Source of the DNA: Limiplasma sp958448555
GTDB lineage: Bacteria; Bacillota; Clostridia; Christensenellales; Aristaeellaceae
Reading direction: 5' to 3'
NCBI GenBank assembly: GCA_958448555.1
Contig: CAUDEL010000045.1
Location: 1-24,851 of the forward strand
Length of the DNA: 24,851 nt
Part shown: positions 8,422-15,025 of the stretch, piece by piece
Numbering within the stretch: position 1 is the stretch's first letter
Layout: each line of letters begins with the position of its first letter
Translations under genes and position numbers: made by a program
The notes under the pieces: generated by a model
The model's input: only the letters and a program-made list of their open reading frames with translations
The model's database searches: none
Told to the model about the DNA's origin: nothing

Positions 8422-8451
8422 GTTCATTATTGATGAATTAAGTTCATTATT
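8422..8451 (-). promoter_or_regulatory. candidate operator with two GTTCATTATT repeats
   Basis: GTTCATTATT occurs at 8422-8431 and again at 8442-8451. The 20-bp centre spacing is about two helical turns. The first copy is part of the palindrome TTCAT-N5-ATGAA. A related GTTCATTTAT sits at 9261-9270 in the iclR-type leader. Lying between the regulator and the aldolase start, it is a likely binding site for the IclR protein. I see no clean -35/-10 pair here. Confidence 0.5.
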
Positions 8452-8460
8452 CATGGCATT

Positions 8461-8489
8461 TTTTTTGCTGCAGACAATGCAGCAAAAAA
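8461..8489 (-). terminator. 12-bp hairpin directly after the IclR gene
   Basis: TTTTTTGCTGCA at 8461-8472 pairs perfectly with TGCAGCAAAAAA at 8478-8489 around a 5-nt loop, abutting the regulator's stop codon. On the transcript the U-run is in the 5' arm, so this is not a classic intrinsic terminator. It could attenuate read-through or protect mRNA ends between the regulator and the operon. Confidence 0.4.
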
Positions 8490-9245
8490 TCAATAGATTC
8501 CGAGTTCTATCTTGTGAGCGTATTCCCTCAGCATTTGTGCAAGCTCATTAATTCTTTTCTGCCCAAACCGAAGGGACGGTCCGCTTATGCTAATTGCGGC
8601 ACAAACCTGTCCAGCTTTATTAAAAATAGGGACCCCAACACACTTGATTCCATATTCGTGTTCCATGTCATCCACGGCATATCCTTGATGACGAATAAGT
8701 GCCAATTCCTCTTTTAAGCGAGCGGGATCGGTAATTGTATTATCGGTAAATCGCTCCAGTGTTTCACTGCAGTAACGATCTATCGTTTCCTGTGGCATAA
8801 AAGCCAGAAGTGCTTTGCCAAGCCCAGTACAGTACATTTTTACGCGAAGCCCCATCAAAGAGCGCATCATTTCGATGTTTTCAATAGGATGAATCGACTC
8901 CAAATAAAGCACCTCATCCTGATAAGGCTGTCCCAAGTAAACATGCTCTTTGACCCGATTTGCGATTTCCTGCATATACGGCAGGGCTATTTTCGCAACG
9001 CTGAAGCTATCGCTGATTGCTCGGCTGTATTCGCACAGCTTTACCCCAAGAGAGTAGCGGCTGGTATCCGAATTTTGCCGCAAATAATCCATGGTTTCAA
9101 AAGTGGAGACAATGTTGTGAACTGAGGATTTGCACAGGCCAAGCTGAGTTGCAATCTCAGATATTCCCATCTCATTGTGCTCCAGAAAACACTCCAATAC
9201 TCGTAAAGCTTTTTGCAGGCTTTTTACCTTGATTTCATCATCCAT
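8490..9245 (-). CDS. IclR-family transcriptional regulator
   Basis: A 251-residue regulator. The N-terminal winged helix-turn-helix (about 10-75) includes SLQKALRVLECF and ISEIATQLGLCKSSVHNIVSTFE. The C-terminal IclR effector domain includes GLRVKMYCTGLGKALLAFMP and a closing segment GIKCVGVPIFNKAGQVCAAISISGP. These proteins bind as dimers or tetramers near promoters and respond to small sugar- or aromatic-acid metabolites. I chose the ATG at 9245, preceded by GGAGAAG; an upstream ATG at 9266 has no comparable site. It is the first gene of the sugar-acid cluster, with its own near-consensus promoter and palindromes in the leader, so it probably regulates itself and the aldolase operon. Confidence 0.92.
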   Translation of the reverse strand: MDDEIKVKSLQKALRVLECFLEHNEMGISEIATQLGLCKSSVHNIVSTFETMDYLRQNSDTSRYSLGVKLCEYSRAISDSFSVAKIALPYMQEIANRVKEHVYLGQPYQDEVLYLESIHPIENIEMMRSLMGLRVKMYCTGLGKALLAFMPQETIDRYCSETLERFTDNTITDPARLKEELALIRHQGYAVDDMEHEYGIKCVGVPIFNKAGQVCAAISISGPSLRFGQKRINELAQMLREYAHKIELGIY

Positions 9246-9260
9246 AAAAGCTTCTCCATT

Positions 9261-9293
9261 GTTCATTTATATAGAACGATGTTCTGAATTCAG
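9261..9293 (-). promoter_or_regulatory. palindromic operator candidates in the IclR leader
   Basis: Two overlapping palindromes lie just downstream of the predicted start site: AGAAC-GAT-GTTCT (9273-9285) and CTGAATTCAG (9284-9293). A GTTCATTTAT copy sits at 9261-9270. A repressor bound here would block its own transcription. Assignment to the IclR protein is inferred from position. Confidence 0.55.
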
Positions 9294-9297
9294 GAAT

Positions 9298-9326
9298 ACT
9301 ATAGCATGGTTTTGATTTTATGTCAA
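9298..9326 (-). promoter_or_regulatory. sigma-A promoter of the IclR gene
   Basis: On the minus strand TTGACA (9321-9326) and TATAGT (9298-9303) are separated by exactly 17 bases, which is nearly consensus. Transcription would start near 9291 and give a leader of about 45 nt. This is the clearest promoter in the window. The flanking 9327-9476 shows no gene that I can support. Confidence 0.85.
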
Positions 9327-9476
9327 CATATTTTTTATGCTTTAGAAGCAAGCCCAAAATCCAGCAACATGTGCGGTGGGTTTGGAAGCCTTACACGTTT
9401 CCCCGGCCGTGGTGCAGTGGGAATAGCCCCTGGAAGGTGACAACTGCCAGTTTAGCCTCTGTGGCGCAGAGCAAGT

Positions 9477-10565
9477 TCATCCCTCGCTTTCCTGTATGAT
9501 TTGCGCGGACTGCGAAACCCTTCCGCGGATGCGCCTGAGAAACTCCGTTTTTTCCGGGCCGTCCGGCATGGCCGGCACCAGGATTCGTTCAATTCCCTTG
9601 GGGAAGGCCAATCCGCCGATGCGTTTCACATGAGGGGAAAGCCGGATCGTGCCAAGCGCCCGGCAATCGGAAAACGCCATGACGCCAATCTCCGTCACGC
9701 TGTCGGGAATCGTCAGGCTGCTCAGGCTGACGCAGCCGCCAAAGGCGCGGATTCCGATCTGCTCAAGGCCACGGGACAGGCCCGCATGCCTGAGGCTGAC
9801 GCATCCGTCAAACACGCCGGGAATACAAATAAAGCCGCCAACGGAATCATCCATCCCGCCCCGTCCGGGAAGAACGGACACGCCGCCGGGGATCTCGATT
9901 TCCCTCAGGCTCGTACAGTCCAGGAACGCGCACTCTCCGATCTTGGTCAGGTTCTCGGAAAGCGTCGCGGTCCGCAGGCTGGTGCATCCCCAAAAGGCCT
10001 TCGCGCCGATTTTGACGACGCTTTTGGGCATGCGCACCTCCCGCAGCCCGGTTCGTTGTCCAAAGGCCAACGCGCTGATTTCCCGCACGCCCTCAGGAAT
10101 ACAGGCTTCCTCCCTGGGCGCGCAATCATACAGCACGTCGCCCACCACACAAAAGCCGTTTTCATCTGCAAGCGCGTTGCAGCCCTTAAAGGCCGCCGAG
10201 CCGATCCGGGTCCTGTCCGGCGCGATGGAGAGGCGGCGAAGGCGGCCACAGCCCGAAAAGGCATGCACGCCAACGCTCGTCACCTCCGGCCCCACGGCGG
10301 CTTCCTCCAGGGCGACGCAGCCCTCGAAGGCGTGATCGCCAATCGTGCCCTGTGCAACCGCAACGGCCCGCAGGCCCGTGCAGTTCGAAAACGCTGCCCT
10401 GGCGATATGCTCCACGCCCCGGGGGATTTCGACCTCCACAAGGCTTTGGCAGCCGGAAAACGCCTGTCTTCCGATGACGGTAACGTCCTGCGGAATCACG
10501 ACCCGGCTTACGCCCGGTTCCTCATGATAGGCTTTCAATAACCCTTTTTCGACGTCAAATCCCAT
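9477..10565 (-). CDS. BspA-type leucine-rich repeat protein
   Basis: A 362-residue protein made almost entirely of BspA/LRR_5 repeats of about 23 residues, with the pattern IP-V--IG--AF-GC-SL (for example VTVIGRQAFSGCQSLVEVEI and LTKIGECAFLDCTSLREIEI). These repeats form a curved binding surface. BspA-like proteins are usually secreted or cell-surface, but this one has no signal peptide, membrane helix or anchor, so it appears cytoplasmic. Segments without the pattern (GFCVVGDVLYDC and SVLPGRGGMDDSVGG) interrupt the array. The start at 10565 follows AGGGTGAT. It is the last gene of the kinase/Hsp70/HerA island, about 45 nt after its neighbour. It may recognise a partner or target, but nothing in the sequence says which. 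Confidence 0.85.
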   Translation of the reverse strand: MGFDVEKGLLKAYHEEPGVSRVVIPQDVTVIGRQAFSGCQSLVEVEIPRGVEHIARAAFSNCTGLRAVAVAQGTIGDHAFEGCVALEEAAVGPEVTSVGVHAFSGCGRLRRLSIAPDRTRIGSAAFKGCNALADENGFCVVGDVLYDCAPREEACIPEGVREISALAFGQRTGLREVRMPKSVVKIGAKAFWGCTSLRTATLSENLTKIGECAFLDCTSLREIEIPGGVSVLPGRGGMDDSVGGFICIPGVFDGCVSLRHAGLSRGLEQIGIRAFGGCVSLSSLTIPDSVTEIGVMAFSDCRALGTIRLSPHVKRIGGLAFPKGIERILVPAMPDGPEKTEFLRRIRGRVSQSAQIIQESEG

Positions 10566-10610
10566 GATATCACCCTAAGCGGCACCTCTATTGCCTCCGG
10601 CGAGACAAGC

Positions 10611-11612
10611 TCACTCCTCTTCCAAGTCCTTCAGCCATTCGTCGAAGGCGGGCACGGATTTGGTCAGGCCAAGATACGCCTCAATTCTGGGGATGTCCTC
10701 GCCGTGCCGGCAACGAAGCAGATGGACACCGCCCTTGCCGCGGTATGCCACAAGATAGGAGACGCCGTCCCATCGCCTGTCGAAGGAATCGAATGTCGGG
10801 ATGCGCGAGAAGGAGAAGAGGAACCGCGTTCCGTCTTCGTGCAGCCTCAGCTCGTCGCCGTTGGCGCAGAGCCGGAGGGTTTTCCCACGCGCGAAGGACA
10901 GGTCCGTAAACTCCCGGTCCTCGATCCGATAGACGCAGTCGCGGATGCCCTCGTTCCAATCCCTGCGCTCCAGCACGAAGGCCGACCGAAACACCAGATC
11001 AAGGTCCTGGCTGACAGGGCCATACCAGCCGAAGATCGTGTCCCTGGCTGTATGCAGCACCGCATTTCCACGAAGGATCGTCATTTTCGTCTCGCTTTCC
11101 ATCCTGTTCTCCTTCCTTTTCTCTGCCCGCGCGCGCCGCCTCAGCCATTTCAGCCAGACCAGCGCGCACACATCCGCCGCAAGCACCCATCCGTTTCGCG
11201 CCCTGCCAAACGCCGCCGCCGCGCCGCAGGCATACTCGCTGCCCGCGGCCTGTGCCAGCGCATGCCAGCGCTGGAGTGCGAAGACGCCCAGCAGCGCCGT
11301 CAGGGCGGTCAGCACCCAGCACAGCACCCAGAGCACGGCAGGCCGGGCGCCGGGGCCGCGCGGCTTTTTTGCCGCCGTCCTGGCCGCCCCATACCACAGC
11401 ATCACGGCGGCCTGCACGGCCAGCACCGCATACAGCCACGCGAGGGAGAAGCTCTCGATGGCGCCTTGGTACCATTGAGAATTCGTCAGACCCTCATGGG
11501 TCATCTCCTGCCAGGCAAACACCGCCGCCGCGCACAGCAGCACCGCGACGACCGAAGCCAGGGCGGCAAGCAGGACCAGCAGGACTCTCTTCGCTTTTTG
11601 ACTTGAGAGCAT
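10611..11612 (-). CDS. four-helix membrane protein with a C-terminal cytoplasmic domain, function unknown
   Basis: I do not recognise this 333-residue protein. Hydrophobic segments lie at about 9-33, 57-77, 91-113 and 141-157, followed by a very basic stretch (RRRARAEKRKENR) and a soluble domain from about 171 to the end. By the positive-inside rule that domain is cytoplasmic. Inside the gene, AAGGAGAACAGG directly precedes an in-frame ATG at 11102, which could start a separate 163-residue soluble form. The 17-nt gap to its upstream neighbour places it in the island operon. The N-terminus is rich in alanine and leucine. A role as a membrane anchor or sensor is only a guess from topology. Confidence 0.7.
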   Translation of the reverse strand: MLSSQKAKRVLLVLLAALASVVAVLLCAAAVFAWQEMTHEGLTNSQWYQGAIESFSLAWLYAVLAVQAAVMLWYGAARTAAKKPRGPGARPAVLWVLCWVLTALTALLGVFALQRWHALAQAAGSEYACGAAAAFGRARNGWVLAADVCALVWLKWLRRRARAEKRKENRMESETKMTILRGNAVLHTARDTIFGWYGPVSQDLDLVFRSAFVLERRDWNEGIRDCVYRIEDREFTDLSFARGKTLRLCANGDELRLHEDGTRFLFSFSRIPTFDSFDRRWDGVSYLVAYRGKGGVHLLRCRHGEDIPRIEAYLGLTKSVPAFDEWLKDLEEE

Positions 11613-11629
11613 GCTTTGACTCCTTTTTC

Positions 11630-12346
11630 CTATGCTTCGCAGTCTTTGAGGTAGGCGGCCACGGCATCGATTATGGATTGCTCAAGTTCCTGGTCAAAGA
11701 CCTTCCCCTCGCCGCCGGGCGTTCCGGCCCGCTCTGCCGTGCAAAGGACTACATCGCCGATCTCACAATAGATTTTCTTTTCCTTCAGGAAACGGCTGGT
11801 CATTTCTCCAAGCTGCTCGGGCAGAAATGTCTTTTCCAGAATTTTAATTCCTTTCCTTTCAATCCAATTATGGAAAAGATTCATGGCCATGCCCAAAGAG
11901 AATCCGCTCAGGCGGCCAAAGCCGTTGATTCCCGCCATGTCGAGAAGCATCCGCCGCATCTTCTCGTTTTTGAGAAGCTCCTCGTAATGCACGTTTATCC
12001 CGTTGAGCGCCAACAGCATTTGTTCATCGCTGAGTCTGAGGTCCAGATAGCTCACGGTAATGCCCCGCCCCAGCTCGCTTTCAGCGATGAGGACGTTGAG
12101 CTTCTGGCAGATCTCCACCCGATAGCGACCGATCAAGGCACAAAGGAGCTGATTTTTCGATCTGGGCGAAAGCCTGCGCAGGATTCCTGTTACCACCCTT
12201 TGCGATGAACGGCCCAGTTTTTGCAGCAGACGGATCAACGGATTGTTCGCATCCATGCCGTCCACGATCTCCATAAACAGGGGAAAAAGGGTGTCCAGCG
12301 TTCTTTCATAATCAACCGTCTGAATGGATATATCGGCATTGAGCAT
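11630..12346 (-). CDS. conserved-looking protein of unknown function in the HerA operon
   Basis: A 238-residue, apparently soluble and mostly helical protein that I cannot place in a family. It has a basic stretch (GRSSQRVVTGILRRLSPRSK, about 46-65), several amphipathic helices and no signal peptide or clear membrane helix. The start at 12346 follows AGAAGGGTG. It sits 41 nt downstream of the HerA-like ATPase gene and 17 nt before the membrane-protein gene. It is probably co-transcribed and possibly an accessory subunit of the ATPase. No catalytic motif was recognised. Confidence 0.65.
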   Translation of the reverse strand: MLNADISIQTVDYERTLDTLFPLFMEIVDGMDANNPLIRLLQKLGRSSQRVVTGILRRLSPRSKNQLLCALIGRYRVEICQKLNVLIAESELGRGITVSYLDLRLSDEQMLLALNGINVHYEELLKNEKMRRMLLDMAGINGFGRLSGFSLGMAMNLFHNWIERKGIKILEKTFLPEQLGEMTSRFLKEKKIYCEIGDVVLCTAERAGTPGGEGKVFDQELEQSIIDAVAAYLKDCEA

Positions 12347-12387
12347 TGTTTCACCCTTCTTTCCCTTGAAACTGGTTCGAACCTCTG

Positions 12388-14985
12388 TCAGCCCTGTTCC
12401 ATCTTCACCCAGGCCGCGCCGTCGTCCTGATCCCCGCAGACGACGGCCTGCCCGATTTCCAGAGAGGAGATCATGGCGGTCTGCTCCTCATTGAGCGACA
12501 GGCTGCGGGCCATCACGTCGATATCATCGGGCGCCGTAAGGCGATGGACGATCTTATAATTGGTATTCTTGAGCGCGTCGTCAATCAGCCGCGTCGGCAC
12601 CTGATCGACGATCATCAATCCCTGGCCATAGCTGCGAATCTCCGAGAGGATGTTGCCAAACAGGTCCGCCGCCGCCATTTCAGGGCTGCCGCTGTTGACC
12701 GGGCACTGGGGCCTGGTGAGCACGTTGTGCGCCTCCTCAACGAGCATCAGGTGCATCAGGCGGTTCTTTTTCGCTTCCGCCCGGTACTGCGCGTCGTTGG
12801 CATAGCGGGACTGGCGGTACTCGTAGAGCGCCAGCAGCAGCAGCGACATGATGAGCGCCTTGTCCTTCCTGCCCGCCAGGCAGCTGAGGTTGATGACGGT
12901 GGGTCTTGAGAACAATTCGTCATAGCTGACCGACTTATCCGTGTTGAGAACGGCGCCGCGGGTGCCGCGCTGCAGGTAGCGAAAGCGGGTGCGGAGGATT
13001 TCCTCAAAGCTGTCCTTGGTCTGCGGGGCGTAGGTCTTGCGCTTGATGACGGTATTGCCCGCGCAGGCCAGCGACATCATCGTCGGGTACTTCTCCATCT
13101 GAGGATTCAGCTTCTGCTCGATGTCGATGCCCGCGTTGGCGGTCTTGACGCGCAGGCAGTACTGGACCGACTCATCGATGAGAATGGGGATGATGTCCTC
13201 GGAGGGCAGGCACGCGTTGAGCAGCGTGGAAAAGTGTTCGCTGTGCTGCTGAAGGCGCACCAGGCTGTCGCGGTAGGCAGCCGGCTCGAAGGGATTGATT
13301 TTGAGCTCCGGGAGCGGCATGCCGTCGATTTCATCGGCGCCGGGCATGTAGATCGTGAAGCGCTGCTCCTCGGGCAATGTGCGGTTCATCTCCAGCGCCC
13401 AGTACACATAATCGTCCTTGGCCGGCTCGATAATCATGACGGGGATGTTCTTGGCCAGCACCTCCCGGAGGATGCGCTTGCAGGTGGTGGATTTGCCCGA
13501 GCCGGTGCTGCCCGCCACCAGCGTGTGGCGCACGAGCGCGTTGATGTCCATGCCATAGCTGATGGTCTGCTGTGTCCCAAGGTCCATCACCCGGCCCAGC
13601 ACGATCGCGTTGCCCCTGGGCACCGGAGCGGGGTTGACCGCGAAGTGTACCGCGTTTTTAACAAAGCGCAGGCCGGAAACGTCGTTTTGAGGCAGGCCGG
13701 AGGCAATTGCCAGCTCCTGGGTGGTCAGTGGGGTGGTGAGGCTTTCGTACATGCGCCCCAGCACGTGCCAGTGCTCAGCGCCATTCTTCGCAGGCACGGG
13801 AAGCGGAACGAAGCGCATGTTGCAGATCATCTGCCGGACGCTTTCGTTGCCTGTGGTGTTCATCACGCGGATCGGTTCCACATAGCTTTCGCTGCCGGAG
13901 TAGATGGAGCGCAGCAGCGCCAGGACGGCGTCCACCGTCTCCCGCTCCTCGCCCAGCACATACGTCCCGACCTGCCAAAACCCCGTGCTGCGCCCGCCCT
14001 CCATGCGGGCGATGTGCTTGTCGATGATTTTTTCGCAATACCCCACCGTAAAATCCCGATGCTCGCGGCTCAGGCTCCGGGTCAGGCTTTGGTTCTCGCC
14101 GCTGTTTTTTCCCCTGTCGCCCACGATCCCGCCCAGCATGGACGTCAGGGCCGTCATGCCGATATAGCCCAGCGTGTTGCCCGTGAACAGCGAAATCGCC
14201 GACGCCGTCTGTGCCAGGCCCAGCACCATCGCCAGGCCCGAGTGCCGGTTCTGGGAGGTTCCGCTGCTTTTCCCCTCCTGCCTGCCCTGCGATTCGCTGT
14301 AGGAGGCCATCGTGTGAATCTCGCTTTTGATCCCCAGCAGCTTTTGCTGAAGCTGGCTGATCTCCGCGTCCTTTGCCGGGTCGGCGATCACCACGAGCGC
14401 GTAGTTTTTCTGGCTTCCCCCGGAGGAGATGCCGCGGGCCAGCTTGTCCAGCGTTTGCAGCCAGGAGCGCTCGCCGCTGACTTGCAGGGAGGGAATCCCC
14501 GTCACCATGCCGCTGCAAACGCCCACGCCGTCCAGCTCCTCCGCCATGGAGAAGCCGGTCCTCTGCTCCTGAAGCACCGCGCCTGGCAGGTGGACGGCCA
14601 CGCACTGCCTGAGCACATTGCAGACGTTCCCGCCCCCGGCAGGGACGCCGCCGAAGTAGATCTTCGTGCGTCCGTTCACGCGCCGCAGGACAAAGGCCAC
14701 CTTCATCCCCAGCGTATGACAGGCGCTCAGCACGCTCTGCCAGGCGAACATCAGGCTTGTTCCGTCATCGCCTGCCATGGGCAGGCGATCGATCTGCAGC
14801 CAGCCGAACTGCTCATGCAGGCCGGAAACGCTCATCTCCCACTGCTCCGGGTGCTGCATGCTGTTGAGATAGTTCCGGCTGAGCTGCATATCCATCAGAT
14901 ACGGCAGCCAGTTTCCGTCGATCTGTTCCTCCACCGCCCGGACCTGCGCCTCGTCGGGCTCCTTGAGCATCAGTTCCACGCTCAT
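12388..14985 (-). CDS. HerA/DUF87-type ATPase (FtsK-HerA superfamily)
   Basis: An 865-residue ATPase of the class that forms hexameric pumps for DNA or protein. The ATPase core is C-terminal: Walker A GSTGSGKST (492-500), Walker B MLVEEAH (747-753), a polar sensor in IVDQVP (792-797) and a candidate arginine finger in HRLTAPDD (814-821). The N-terminal half is unlike housekeeping HerA. It contains a hydrophobic glycine/alanine-rich stretch (about 250-290) preceded by a low-complexity SSGTSQNRHSG linker, which may be membrane-associated. VirB4/TraC-type ATPases are the nearest comparison. The start at 14985 follows TGAGGTG. The gene lies 40 nt after the Hsp70-like gene. The usual partner nuclease NurA is absent, so a DNA-end-processing role is not supported. 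Confidence 0.85.
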   Translation of the reverse strand: MSVELMLKEPDEAQVRAVEEQIDGNWLPYLMDMQLSRNYLNSMQHPEQWEMSVSGLHEQFGWLQIDRLPMAGDDGTSLMFAWQSVLSACHTLGMKVAFVLRRVNGRTKIYFGGVPAGGGNVCNVLRQCVAVHLPGAVLQEQRTGFSMAEELDGVGVCSGMVTGIPSLQVSGERSWLQTLDKLARGISSGGSQKNYALVVIADPAKDAEISQLQQKLLGIKSEIHTMASYSESQGRQEGKSSGTSQNRHSGLAMVLGLAQTASAISLFTGNTLGYIGMTALTSMLGGIVGDRGKNSGENQSLTRSLSREHRDFTVGYCEKIIDKHIARMEGGRSTGFWQVGTYVLGEERETVDAVLALLRSIYSGSESYVEPIRVMNTTGNESVRQMICNMRFVPLPVPAKNGAEHWHVLGRMYESLTTPLTTQELAIASGLPQNDVSGLRFVKNAVHFAVNPAPVPRGNAIVLGRVMDLGTQQTISYGMDINALVRHTLVAGSTGSGKSTTCKRILREVLAKNIPVMIIEPAKDDYVYWALEMNRTLPEEQRFTIYMPGADEIDGMPLPELKINPFEPAAYRDSLVRLQQHSEHFSTLLNACLPSEDIIPILIDESVQYCLRVKTANAGIDIEQKLNPQMEKYPTMMSLACAGNTVIKRKTYAPQTKDSFEEILRTRFRYLQRGTRGAVLNTDKSVSYDELFSRPTVINLSCLAGRKDKALIMSLLLLALYEYRQSRYANDAQYRAEAKKNRLMHLMLVEEAHNVLTRPQCPVNSGSPEMAAADLFGNILSEIRSYGQGLMIVDQVPTRLIDDALKNTNYKIVHRLTAPDDIDVMARSLSLNEEQTAMISSLEIGQAVVCGDQDDGAAWVKMEQG

Positions 14986-15025
14986 CGCTTTTCACCTCAA
15001 TGCGTACCGGCGGCGATAACCGCCA

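Noticed and set aside
12388..14985. HerA-NurA or HerA-SIR2 type defence locus
   Set aside because: No NurA, SIR2 or DUF4297-type partner is encoded nearby, and the N-terminal half differs from housekeeping HerA.
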